A model generated the notes under the pieces. It had not been told where the DNA came from and ran no database searches. It saw nothing but the letters and a program-made list of their open reading frames with translations. The position numbers and the translations under genes were made by a program. A stretch of DNA of 36,758 nt from Saprospiraceae bacterium (GTDB lineage: Bacteria > Bacteroidota > Bacteroidia > Chitinophagales > Saprospiraceae). The number at the start of each line of letters is the position of its first letter. The stretch's first letter is position 1. Location: NCBI GenBank assembly GCA_030148525.1, contig JASBTH010000411.1:1-36758 (forward strand), given 5' to 3'. Shown here in pieces: positions 22,561 to 31,028 of this stretch.

Positions 22561-25398
22561 TCATTCACCGATAACTACCCGTTGGATCCCCAGCAGACGC
22601 CCCTCCCGGCTTCGCAATTGCAGGATATACAGCCCTTCGGGCAGGCCAGGTAACACAATGGAAGCCCCATTGATTGCTCCGGTCAGTTGATCCTGCCACA
22701 CCTGCTGACCCTGCAGATTCATCAGGCTTACGCCAAAAGCCGACGCATCCAGTCCCTCCCAGCGCAGGTACAACTCCGTGCCGCTGACCGCCGGATTCGG
22801 ATATAGATCGAATCGCTCCAGTTCCGGTGCACGGAAACCTATGGAGGTTACCTGCTCCGGCAGGTTGGGGCGTTCGATTGTCCGGTTCATCCACAAGGCG
22901 TATTCCCCGGGCGCCAGGTCAAAGGTATGTTCACCACCGGCGACAGAAATGCTGTCGCCATTGACGTAATTATACCAGATCCCGTCAGCCGGAAAGTCGG
23001 CAGTAAATGACTGCGGGCGAACATCAAAATTACCCACGGCCCGTATGTCCAGCGTATCACTATCCAGGAAAATAGTCTTGACAGCTCCGGATACCTCGTA
23101 GTCTGGATCGGCATCCCGGAAAGGATCCGGATAGTTGGTGCGCAACCAGGTCAGGTCGCTGATGTAGTTGTACAGATCACGTCGATCGGGGATATTGTAA
23201 TAGAACCAACGTATGGGTTTTCGACCGGTCCGACAATCATTGTTGATCGTACCGTTGCCGATACAATAATTAATGGAGAAATCGTAGCCGACCTCCCCGA
23301 ATTGCCACATCATCTTGGGACCGGGAACCGTCCAGAAAAAAGTGTGCCCCAATTCCATACGGTCCAGGGCGGTGAACGAAACCCGGGTATTATAGGTACC
23401 CGCGCTATTCCCGAACTGACGATTCTTATACATCAGTCGTTCCTCGTCGTGGCTTTCCATGTAGGAAACCAGGTGAGGTTCATTCCAATTGCGTTCCTGG
23501 TGGAAAGCGCCACTGAAGTCGGAGGTACCTATGTACCCCATCGTCGCCTCGTTGTAATTGTAATTCATATTGCCCCAAATCAGGAAACCATAGTCTGATA
23601 ACTCGATCTCCTCCCTGTTTTCAGCAAAGTGCTCCAGCATCAAAATGGCACTGGGATTGGTGGCCCAAAGATCATCGCCGATTCCTTTCCATAAGGCCAC
23701 CCGGGTGGCATCGTACTGGCTCCAAAAGCCCACGTCATCCCCGGAATTTACCTGGGTGAATCCCTTAGATAAATCGAACCGGAACCCATCGACCCGGTAC
23801 TCATCGAGCCAATAGTGCAACACACGCCGCACCCAACGCCTCGTCTCCGGGGTTTGGTGATTCACATCGTACCCCACGTTGAAGGGGTGGCGGGCCGTTA
23901 CATTGAGCCAGGGATTATTGGCGGCCGGCCGAAAATTGATCGGGTCCCAGTACAATTGCGCCAGGGGACTCTGGCTGAAGACGTGGTTCAGGACGGCATC
24001 AATCACTACGGCCATGCCCCTGGCGTGGGCTTCATCCACGAAGCGCTTAAAATCCTCGGGGCTCCCGTAGTACTTGTCCAGAGCCATGTGAAAGGATGGA
24101 TTGTAGCCCCAGCTATCATTCCCCTCGAATTCGTTGACCGGCATGAGCTCAATGGTGTTGATGCCCAGGCGTTGCAGGTAATCCAGGGTATCGGTGAGGG
24201 ACTGGTAGCTGTGATCTTCCAGGAAATCGCGTACCAGTAGCTCGTAGATGAGCAGGTCTTCGTTGGCCGGTGGTGTGAAATCCGTCACCTGCCAGTTATA
24301 TTCTGTTTTTTCCAGGTCGACCAATGTCAGTATTCCTTCTGCTTCATCTGGATATTCGGGAAAATCGTCATTGACATTGGAAGTGATGAATTGATCGTGT
24401 CCGGGATCCAGAACCACCTCCGAATAGGGATCAGCTACAGTGATCTCACCGTCGACCAGATATTGGTAAATGTACCAGCGGCCGTCAACCTGCGGTGTCC
24501 GGTTCATCCAGAAGTACTGCCCATCGGTGCTGCGCTTCATCACGCCGGCAGCACTGGGCTGGAAGTCTGTTTCGCTGGAGATCAGAATGACATTTTGCTT
24601 CCCCGGTGCTTCCAGCAAAAAGGTGAAAGAACCGTCGGCTTCCCGGGTCAGGCCCAATTCAGTACCGACGGGTGGATCTTCCACGACCGGCTCGGGAATG
24701 AGTACCAGCGAGAAGCTGGCCGTATCTTCCAGATTACTGTCGTCTTCCCGGGCGATAAAATCGACGCGGTAATTGCCGGGGCCACTGGTCGGTTGATAGA
24801 GGTAGGAATACTGCGTAGCACCAGCCTCACTGGTCGAAACGACACTGCCGTTCTCTTCGATCCGGATGGTGGAAGGCTTACTGGCAAACCCTTTGATCTG
24901 TACGGTTTCACCATCATTCAATACCAGGTTATCCGAGAAGGGTGTCTCCAATCGCGTAAGCAAGGGAGCGCTGGCATCAAAGATATCGACAAAAATATCG
25001 CCGCCGTCGGCCTCCCGTCCGGCTTTAGCCCCATCGGCATTCCGGAATACGAAGGACAGTTGCTCCACCTCTAAACCTTCGGGTAGCTGATAATAGTCTC
25101 GAATGGTCATGGTAAAGGAATACGCATTTTCGGAGACGCGGGTCATTTTCAACCGGGGAATGGCTTTCCCCCAATCGCCCTGAACATACTGCCAGTCATC
25201 CCCTCCCACGGGAGTAACGCCGGTATGTAAGTATACATCACATGCACAATTTTCCAATCCCCGATTGCCCTGGGTGGCATCAAAGAACAAGGTAATTTCC
25301 TGATCGGGTGTGGGGAATGGCGTGTCAAAGGTGACGATCTGGGCGGAGCCCACCATCAGGCAGGTCACCACCAAAAAAAGGGTGTTCAACAGTTTCAT
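22561..25398 (-). CDS. GH13 alpha-amylase-family enzyme exported by T9SS
   Basis: I choose the ATG at 25398, which gives MKLLNTLFLVVTCLMVGSAQ, a good signal peptide; the longer frame to 25464 would start above the likely promoter. The 945-aa product has N-terminal beta domains (about 20-235), a CBM48-like domain (about 245-335), a GH13 barrel (about 380-800), and a T9SS type A sorting domain in the last 80 residues (LYPNPAVSG to VVIGE). GH13 motifs: VVIDAVLNH, GFRFDLSKG with nucleophile Asp542, LMLEHFAE with acid/base Glu589, and MESHDEE (His650-Asp651). It probably acts on starch-like glucans at the cell surface; exact specificity is unknown. Confidence 0.93.
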   Translation of the reverse strand: MKLLNTLFLVVTCLMVGSAQIVTFDTPFPTPDQEITLFFDATQGNRGLENCACDVYLHTGVTPVGGDDWQYVQGDWGKAIPRLKMTRVSENAYSFTMTIRDYYQLPEGLEVEQLSFVFRNADGAKAGREADGGDIFVDIFDASAPLLTRLETPFSDNLVLNDGETVQIKGFASKPSTIRIEENGSVVSTSEAGATQYSYLYQPTSGPGNYRVDFIAREDDSNLEDTASFSLVLIPEPVVEDPPVGTELGLTREADGSFTFLLEAPGKQNVILISSETDFQPSAAGVMKRSTDGQYFWMNRTPQVDGRWYIYQYLVDGEITVADPYSEVVLDPGHDQFITSNVNDDFPEYPDEAEGILTLVDLEKTEYNWQVTDFTPPANEDLLIYELLVRDFLEDHSYQSLTDTLDYLQRLGINTIELMPVNEFEGNDSWGYNPSFHMALDKYYGSPEDFKRFVDEAHARGMAVVIDAVLNHVFSQSPLAQLYWDPINFRPAANNPWLNVTARHPFNVGYDVNHQTPETRRWVRRVLHYWLDEYRVDGFRFDLSKGFTQVNSGDDVGFWSQYDATRVALWKGIGDDLWATNPSAILMLEHFAENREEIELSDYGFLIWGNMNYNYNEATMGYIGTSDFSGAFHQERNWNEPHLVSYMESHDEERLMYKNRQFGNSAGTYNTRVSFTALDRMELGHTFFWTVPGPKMMWQFGEVGYDFSINYCIGNGTINNDCRTGRKPIRWFYYNIPDRRDLYNYISDLTWLRTNYPDPFRDADPDYEVSGAVKTIFLDSDTLDIRAVGNFDVRPQSFTADFPADGIWYNYVNGDSISVAGGEHTFDLAPGEYALWMNRTIERPNLPEQVTSIGFRAPELERFDLYPNPAVSGTELYLRWEGLDASAFGVSLMNLQGQQVWQDQLTGAINGASIVLPGLPEGLYILQLRSREGRLLGIQRVVIGE

Positions 25399-25466
25399 AC
25401 AGCAATGCATTTTACGCGTAACGGGGGTAATGATCAATAAGGTACACTTGTAATAAGAATTCAAAG

Positions 25467-25474
25467 CAAATATA
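25467..25474 (-). promoter_or_regulatory. -7 promoter box of the GH13 gene
   Basis: Read on the - strand this is TATATTTG, a perfect TAnnTTTG. Transcription would start near 25461, leaving about 60 nt before the ATG at 25398 and excluding the upstream ATG at 25464. No clear -33 box was found. Confidence 0.5.
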
Positions 25475-25565
25475 GTGGGTGCGAAGGGTTAAGATGAGGT
25501 TGAGATTTAGGTTTAGGTTGAGGGATCTCAGCGAATCCTGCTACCTTATTCCCTTTACCAAATAC

Positions 25566-25622
25566 AACGTAAGGTTTTTACATTCAGTTATTTAGCAAAC
25601 AGATCGGACCCAACCTTACGTT
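25566..25622. repeat. Inverted-repeat family, copy D
   Basis: AACGTAAGGTT (25566-25576) and AACCTTACGTT (25612-25622) are perfectly complementary over 11 bp. AAATACAACGTAA at the left and CCCAACCTTACGTTAAA at the right are the same as in copy C, 10.8 kb away, and the loop shares TTCAGT. It lies between the DinB-fold gene and the GH13 promoter. Confidence 0.75.
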
Positions 25623-25646
25623 AAATTACAAATCAAAAATTATGAA

Positions 25647-26225
25647 TTAAAAATTAGCTCCCCCCACCTGCGCGAGCGTCCGCTCCATTTGTACATAATG
25701 CCTTTCCTGATGATTCAAATAAAAACGCATGGCATCGCCCAGCTTGAACTTCAGCCAGGAACCCAGGGAAGTGGCCACCCGGTTTTTACCCAGATCAACT
25801 TTTTTTGCCGCCTCGAGGGTAGTGAGGAAAGCTTCCAGTTGTTCCCTTTGCGTCCCCAATACAGATTCTTTGTCGAGTTCACTCGCCGATGCCGTCATAA
25901 AGGGAAGGGCCTTCATTTTATACGACAGAGAGCCGTCTTCTTTCGGACGAATAGTGCGCGCCGCGTACTGCCCCAACCAGCCGGTTTTATATTCACTTCC
26001 CTGACGGGGTGTACCATCGTCGGTTTTTTGGCGAAAGCCCTCGATATAAATCGCTCCCAAAATATTGAGGTGCTCCAGGCATTCAAGCACGCTCCAGCTC
26101 TTCTCGCCGGGTTTGCGGTTCAGTACCTCTGCATCTAAGGGTTCCAGCTTCTGACTCAGGAAGTCGAGCTGCTCGTGCGTTCGCTGTTCGAGGTCCTGGA
26201 GGACGGCGTCTTGGTTTAATCCCAT
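25647..26225 (-). CDS. DinB-fold (DUF664/DinB_2) protein
   Basis: This 192-aa protein has the DinB four-helix bundle pattern with a putative metal site: His52 in LECLEHLNIL and His172/His176 in FYLNHQERHYVQM. EKSWSVLECLEHL is the typical second-helix motif. The fold is shared by bacillithiol and mycothiol S-transferases and by stress-induced proteins, so a thiol-transfer role is possible in a genome that also has ytxJ, but nothing here proves it. It is cytoplasmic. It precedes the GH13 gene on the same strand, with 248 bp and its own promoter box between them. Confidence 0.8.
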   Translation of the reverse strand: MGLNQDAVLQDLEQRTHEQLDFLSQKLEPLDAEVLNRKPGEKSWSVLECLEHLNILGAIYIEGFRQKTDDGTPRQGSEYKTGWLGQYAARTIRPKEDGSLSYKMKALPFMTASASELDKESVLGTQREQLEAFLTTLEAAKKVDLGKNRVATSLGSWLKFKLGDAMRFYLNHQERHYVQMERTLAQVGGANF

Positions 26226-26432
26226 ATTCTTTGAATGATGAATGCTAAATGTTGAATGATGAATTTTATCAATGTTCAGTGCTCAATGATCAATTATGAT
26301 CCCTGAAGTCGCTCAGTCTCTAAGTCTCGCTGAACGCTCCATGCTCTACGCCCGATGCTCTGTGCAACACATCAGCAATTCGAAGCAATCGAGTTACTCT
26401 ACAGTCTCTAAGTCTCTGAGGTCTCTATAGTC
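26226..26432. repeat. Repeat-word spacer (GAATGAT and AGTCTCT classes)
   Basis: The first part (26231-26298) is built from heptamers GAATGAT, GAATGCT, AAATGTT, GAATGAT, then CAATGTT, CAGTGCT, CAATGAT, as in the btaA-btaB spacer. The second part (26308-26432) contains CAGTCTCTAAGTCTC twice (26309-26323 and 26402-26416) and CTACAGTCTC, which also occurs at 13132-13145. It separates the caspase fusion from the DinB gene. Confidence 0.75.
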
Positions 26433-29400
26433 TCACACTTCCCAAAGCACCTCCCCCAGTCGCTCGATCCCGGCGTCGGTATTAAAGTAGCCGAAGTGAT
26501 CACAGGCAGCCGCATCCACCACCCGGACATTGCCCTCCGGAACAGCCTTCATGCTGGCGACCGAGACGATATCGTCGTTGGCCGCATCAAAGAGCGCGTT
26601 GACCGCTCCGGATTTCAGGCGTTCGACCAGACGGGCGATCAGCTTGCTGCGGGTACCATCGTCGGGAATCAGGCTGGAATCCCCCGGTACGATGATGTAA
26701 GGTATTGGCGCTTTCTTTCCGGACCGGTTCAGGGTTTTGACCACCTCCGAATCGGGACGAAGTTGCTGCTGAGTCACCTCTACCTTGTCCCAGGCTTTAC
26801 TTACGAAAGACAGTAATGAATTGACCACCGAGGGAATGGGCAGAAAATTCAATACGATTCCCATACCGTTCAGAAATACATCGTAGGCCGATGCCCAGGG
26901 GCTTCCTGCATTGGGGCTTCCCACCTCTACAAACGTACTGACCATGGCATCGCCACCCTCTTCTTCCAGTAGCCAGCGACTGATCAGGCCACCCATGGAA
27001 TGGGCAATCAAAATCACCTCCCGCTGTTCGTTCTTGCGGCAACCCACCGCTTCGAGCGCCGCTTTCAGGTCCCGGGCGGTTTGCTCGATGGGGACACTCA
27101 GGCTGTCGTAATCAAAGGTTAGTGTCAGATCAATCTGATCCGACAGGGGACGAAGCTCCCCTTCTACCGGACGCTGAATCCGGCGGGTGATCGCCCGCTT
27201 ATCGCTGGTATCACCGATCAGACCGTGTACGACCACCAGGATCTTTTTGGCGGAAGCCACTGCCTCCGCAATGGCCGGTTCGTCTAAAACATATACCGGA
27301 TCCTGATCCTCCCAGCCGACCATAGCCAGTTTGGGGTAGGGATCCTCCTTTCCCAGCAACTGAGTGTATTTGAGGCGTTGCAGGTAAATCTTCAGGCTCT
27401 TGCCCAACCCGCGTACCGTCGGCTCGTCGGGCGATGGCAGGCTGCGGATGTGCACCATTCCCCGGGCATCCGTATAGCCCAGCGGCAGGTAAGCACCAGC
27501 TTCTTGATCGTAGCCCATGGGCAGCAGGGCTTCGCGGGTACCCGGTTCGAGTTGCAGCACGAGCGGATGCGCTGCATCCACCTTTTCTATTCCTTCCACA
27601 TCGTGCAGTTCCAACACATCCATACAGCCATCAGCTTGTCGGCTGGCCACCAAATTGGCCGGTTCCACACATCCGGAAACGGAAGGGGGTGGTTTGAGGG
27701 CGGTCACCGAGCGACTCACCTCCTGACTACTCGTCAACCGTACCTTTTGGGCCGCGAAACCCTCCGGTGCCGTTAATTGAATGCGATCCATGGCCACCTG
27801 GCCACCGGTGGGCAGTGCTGCACCTTCGGTAGGTCGGCGAATGATGAAGGGTACATCAAAGGTCGCCCAGTCGCGGAGTGGACCGCGTTCCTCTTCCTCT
27901 CCGATTCCCCGCGAAATGCCTTTTGTGCCGCGACGGGCCAATGCCAGATCGGGCAACTCCCATTCCTCCGCCGAGAAGGGGTGCGTAGAAATAACCACCT
28001 TAAACATGTTTTTCACCTCCGTCTCGCCCCATTCCTCGTATAGAATATCCGGGATATACAGCGGGATGTAAAATCGCCTCCGGCCCCCGCTTACGTAAAA
28101 AAGCCGCACGGGCTGGGTATCGTCTTGCTGAAATTCCTGAACCGGAAAATGCGAAACCGTAGCTCCGTATTTTTCATTGTAAAAGAGTACACACGCCCAG
28201 AGGCTCCCCTGGTAAGTGGTCGCGTCCTTCCGTCGCTGCAGAGTGAAAGTGATATAGGGCTTGGTCCACTGGCCATTTCGTTCCTGATAAGACAAAACCG
28301 CCATGTCCTCCTGATAATCCAGTTCCACGGGCTTACCGGGCGCATCATCGTGCTGGTAATCCGGATACGAAAAGAGCTGCACATCGAATTCCTGCAACAC
28401 ATTCAAAGAAGAATCGGGATTACTGCGCTTCCATCCTTCCAACCAGTTGCTGACGTGCTCCAATCGGGCCACGAACAGATCAATGGCCTTGTCGGAGGTA
28501 CGGGGAATCCCTTTAAAAAGTGGGCGCTCGCTGCCCGCCGGACAGATAATCCATTGGCCATCTTCCAGATCAATGCGGTACTCCGATTCCTCCGGGGGGG
28601 ATACATACAGGAGATCCCCGGCCTCTTGTCGGAGCTCGTTCCTCAGCTCCGGCTGCTGCTCCAGCCCCGGCCCCCAACCGACCATCAGCGGGTCGCGCTG
28701 TTTCGGCAGTTCTACGGCATAGACGCTTTGAGGGTCGGCCCAGTCTCCCGGCAATACGCGAGCCTGGCCGGGATCCACCTCCCGGACTACCGCCTGACCG
28801 GTGCTATCATCGGCCAGATGTACCGTCAATTGCTGCCCTTCCTCTATCTGCTGCATGGCTCCCGCATTGAGGAACCAGGCCGCTGCCTTAGGGTCGAAGT
28901 ACAAGAAGTGTTTAAGTACCGTATGCCGGGCCCGGCCGAACAGAATGGGTTCTTTATCCGGCCACTTACCCAATACCTCCCGGATTGGGTGCTGCATATG
29001 CTGGACCTCCGGATGCAGGCGGGCATTGATCAGGGTGACCAGCTGACCGTAGGTCAGGCCCTGCAAGGACTCCTCTCCCAAAGCCTCCAGCAAAGTGGTG
29101 GTGAAGACCCCGCGCGGAATGCCTTTATATCGCTTTTCGTAGGCCAGTTCGTAGGCCCGCGCAGCCGAAAGGGTCACGTGCCGGCCCATGCGCGGGGAAC
29201 GCTCCTGCCCTGCCCCATCGTACTGCGGATGACCGTGCAAGCTATCGAACGCCAGCATACGCATGGAACCAGTCGTCAGGCGGGGCGTCAGGGCCGTATT
29301 GCGCGATACTGAGCCGGAGTGGCAACTATCGAAAACAGCCAGAAAGTGGGTACCCCGGTCTTCTCCCTGTTCGTCGGTAGTGGCTTCCCAGATCAGGTGG

Positions 29401-29777
29401 CTAATCTCTTTATCCGTCAGGTCCTGAGCCGTCGTACGACTATCGTGGCAAACCAGGGTTTGCAGTTTTCCATCGGCCTGCAGGTGTGCCAGTTCGGGGG
29501 GAGCCAATACCTCCGATCCGTGACCGCTGTAATAAAATACACAGAGGTCGTCGGGGCCCGCCTCCCGGAAATGACCAAAGGATTTGATCACCGCTTCCCG
29601 GGTAGCATCCCCATCAAAAAGGGTGTGAGCGTCCAGTTTCAGATCATTGGCAGCGGCGTACTGGCGCAGGAAGCGTCGCATCATCCGGGTATCGTACTCA
29701 CAACCGTGGAGGTTGCGCACATCCCCGTCGTACACGTTGATCCCCACGAGTACAGCGTAGAGTGTTGCTTGGGCCAT
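26433..29777 (-). CDS. Caspase-like protease fused to alpha/beta hydrolase
   Basis: A 1114-aa fusion. Residues 1-285 are a peptidase C14 (caspase/metacaspase-like) domain: YAVLVGINVYDG, CVFYYSGHGSEV with catalytic His86, and LAVFDSCHSGSVS with nucleophile Cys152. Residues 290-840 are mostly beta-rich and unrecognised, with a module at 505-600 (SLWACVLFYNEKYG, IPLYIPDILYEEW, FKVVIST) of a kind I associate with Bacteroidota caspase-family proteins. Residues 844-1114 are a lipase-like alpha/beta hydrolase: ILVVVHGLIGD, VILIAHSMGGLISRW with Ser927, FDAANDDIVS (Asp1068 or 1069) and CDHFGYF (His1094). Both active sites look intact. No signal peptide or T9SS tail, so cytoplasmic. The 328-aa gene ends 3 bp upstream. 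Possible role: stress or defence executioner, unproven. Confidence 0.88.
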   Translation of the reverse strand: MAQATLYAVLVGINVYDGDVRNLHGCEYDTRMMRRFLRQYAAANDLKLDAHTLFDGDATREAVIKSFGHFREAGPDDLCVFYYSGHGSEVLAPPELAHLQADGKLQTLVCHDSRTTAQDLTDKEISHLIWEATTDEQGEDRGTHFLAVFDSCHSGSVSRNTALTPRLTTGSMRMLAFDSLHGHPQYDGAGQERSPRMGRHVTLSAARAYELAYEKRYKGIPRGVFTTTLLEALGEESLQGLTYGQLVTLINARLHPEVQHMQHPIREVLGKWPDKEPILFGRARHTVLKHFLYFDPKAAAWFLNAGAMQQIEEGQQLTVHLADDSTGQAVVREVDPGQARVLPGDWADPQSVYAVELPKQRDPLMVGWGPGLEQQPELRNELRQEAGDLLYVSPPEESEYRIDLEDGQWIICPAGSERPLFKGIPRTSDKAIDLFVARLEHVSNWLEGWKRSNPDSSLNVLQEFDVQLFSYPDYQHDDAPGKPVELDYQEDMAVLSYQERNGQWTKPYITFTLQRRKDATTYQGSLWACVLFYNEKYGATVSHFPVQEFQQDDTQPVRLFYVSGGRRRFYIPLYIPDILYEEWGETEVKNMFKVVISTHPFSAEEWELPDLALARRGTKGISRGIGEEEERGPLRDWATFDVPFIIRRPTEGAALPTGGQVAMDRIQLTAPEGFAAQKVRLTSSQEVSRSVTALKPPPSVSGCVEPANLVASRQADGCMDVLELHDVEGIEKVDAAHPLVLQLEPGTREALLPMGYDQEAGAYLPLGYTDARGMVHIRSLPSPDEPTVRGLGKSLKIYLQRLKYTQLLGKEDPYPKLAMVGWEDQDPVYVLDEPAIAEAVASAKKILVVVHGLIGDTSDKRAITRRIQRPVEGELRPLSDQIDLTLTFDYDSLSVPIEQTARDLKAALEAVGCRKNEQREVILIAHSMGGLISRWLLEEEGGDAMVSTFVEVGSPNAGSPWASAYDVFLNGMGIVLNFLPIPSVVNSLLSFVSKAWDKVEVTQQQLRPDSEVVKTLNRSGKKAPIPYIIVPGDSSLIPDDGTRSKLIARLVERLKSGAVNALFDAANDDIVSVASMKAVPEGNVRVVDAAACDHFGYFNTDAGIERLGEVLWEV

Positions 29778-29780
29778 AAC

Positions 29781-30767
29781 TTAAAATTGCAGGTCTTCGT
29801 AGGCAGGGTTCAGCTTGGTGTCGACCATGGCTACCCGGAAAATGGCGTAGGTGACATTTTTAAACGGATCGATATAGTCCGGATCCAGAATATCCATATC
29901 GTCGGTACCGGCCGGAAATAAGCGTTTGTAGGTATAGTGGTAGAAAGGTGCCTGTTCCTTGATGAGCTTATAATCTTCGCCACGGGCCAGCAGGAATAAG
30001 CCAGGGCGCAGAGCCCCCACTTTATTGTGTTTATTACCATCCAACAGGCGGTCCTTGGCCGATTGCGTCAGGACCAGGGGTAATTCGTTGCTGGCAAAAA
30101 GAGTTTCAGCCTGGTGGTCTACCAAGCGACCTACCAGATCTTCTACTGCTTTAACGGCGTCCAGGGCGATGCCCGGCAGACCCAGTATTTTCACCAATGC
30201 CTGCCCGGCCTGGGAACGCACCCCGGCAAAAAGGTATTCCCACCACTGGGTCTTTGGGTGCTTTTTCACGTCGAACTTAAGCACGGCTGTGCCCTTCGGT
30301 ATCTCGATCGGCCGGCGACCAAAGGCCTCGTGCAGATCGGCTTTACCCTGCTCGTCATCAGAGCCTTTATCCGAGAACATTTTGTAGAGGTCCAGCCCGG
30401 TAGTGGCGATCCAGTACAGGGGCTGCAGGTGATCATCTACCGGATTTTGCTGCCGGATGGTAATATTCATCGTCGCCCGGTCGCCTTCTTTAAGCTTCTT
30501 ATTCTCGGCCAGGTGAAAATCGACCATCTCCACCCGCATCAGCACATCGGGTTTATCATCTTTGCCGGCAAAGGCAGGCTCCATTTCGTGCAGATGCCGC
30601 ACGGCATTCTGATCGCCGGAGCCATCAATTTGAAAAGGAATGAATTGGTTGGCCAGTTTTTCCTGCAGCGCTTTCAGGCTGCCGCCCTTGGCCTCGAGGT
30701 CCATTTGCTCCAATTCTTCCAGCAAATGATCATAGGTAAGCGTTTGTTTAGGGTCGGTTGTTTCCAT
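29781..30767 (-). CDS. Unrecognised 328-aa partner of the caspase fusion
   Basis: I recognise no domain. The protein starts with a short helical, acidic N-terminus (YDHLLEELEQMDLEAKGG). A beta-rich centre follows (VLMRVEMVDFHLAENKKL, ATMNITIRQQN, LYWIATTGLDLYKMF) and then a helical part with a mildly hydrophobic segment near 190-215 (GQALVKILGLPGIALDAVK). The C-terminal third includes RPGLFLLARGEDYKLI and YHYTYKRLFP and ends NPAYEDLQF. No signal peptide or convincing transmembrane helix is seen. Its stop lies 3 bp before the caspase-fusion start, so the two are translationally close and probably form a functional pair: substrate, inhibitor or sensor are all possible. Confidence 0.8.
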   Translation of the reverse strand: METTDPKQTLTYDHLLEELEQMDLEAKGGSLKALQEKLANQFIPFQIDGSGDQNAVRHLHEMEPAFAGKDDKPDVLMRVEMVDFHLAENKKLKEGDRATMNITIRQQNPVDDHLQPLYWIATTGLDLYKMFSDKGSDDEQGKADLHEAFGRRPIEIPKGTAVLKFDVKKHPKTQWWEYLFAGVRSQAGQALVKILGLPGIALDAVKAVEDLVGRLVDHQAETLFASNELPLVLTQSAKDRLLDGNKHNKVGALRPGLFLLARGEDYKLIKEQAPFYHYTYKRLFPAGTDDMDILDPDYIDPFKNVTYAIFRVAMVDTKLNPAYEDLQF

Positions 30768-30805
30768 GGGTCGCGGTTTTTAGGTTTGTTTTGGTCTGGC
30801 TTTCG

Positions 30806-30816
30806 CCAAAAAGGTA
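30806..30816 (-). promoter_or_regulatory. Possible promoter for the two-gene caspase cassette
   Basis: The - strand reads TACCTTTTTGG, close to TAnnTTTG, 38 nt before the ATG at 30767. CAATTTTC sits about 16 nt upstream where a -33 box would be. A 9-bp inverted repeat, CTGGATCGA (30884-30892) with TCGATCCAG (30902-30910), lies further up and could be an operator. All of this is tentative. Confidence 0.25.
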
Positions 30817-30922
30817 GTAGAAAGGTACGGAGAAAATTGGTGATCGATCCTCCTGCGGCCGCCAAAGCTTTGCGCAGGCATGGCTGGATCGATCCAAAAC
30901 CTCGATCCAGTAGTGCCGTGGA

Positions 30923-31028
30923 TTAAAACCCATCCCCCTGCCCCTTCCCTTTGATGAAGGGAAGGGGAGCTTAACGAAGTGCCCAGTAAGCCCTCCCTTC
31001 CCAAAGGGAGGGCTTGGGTGGGTTTTAA
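30923..31028. repeat. Cloverleaf-like element at the end of porP
   Basis: An outer stem TTAAAACCCATCC (30923-30935) pairs with GGGTGGGTTTTAA (31016-31028) apart from one G-T and encloses two perfect hairpins: CCCCTTCCCTT/AAGGGAAGGGG (30941-30951 with 30957-30967) and AAGCCCTCCCTT/AAGGGAGGGCTT (30988-30999 with 31004-31015). The porP stop codon (31025-31027) lies inside the outer stem. The layout suggests a mobile miniature element that landed at the gene end, perhaps now serving as its terminator. Confidence 0.75.

Noticed and set aside
28125-29312. 395-aa ORF on the + strand inside the caspase fusion
   Set aside because: It is antisense to the clear C14-hydrolase coding frame, and its translation shows no recognisable motif; long antisense frames are expected in GC-rich coding DNA.
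26433-29777. T9SS-secreted gingipain-like protease
   Set aside because: The C14 domain starts at residue 5 without a signal peptide and the C-terminus is a hydrolase, not a sorting domain.
30114-30926. 270-aa ORF on the + strand over the 328-aa gene
   Set aside because: Antisense to the coherent 328-aa frame and runs into the inverted repeat at 30884-30910.
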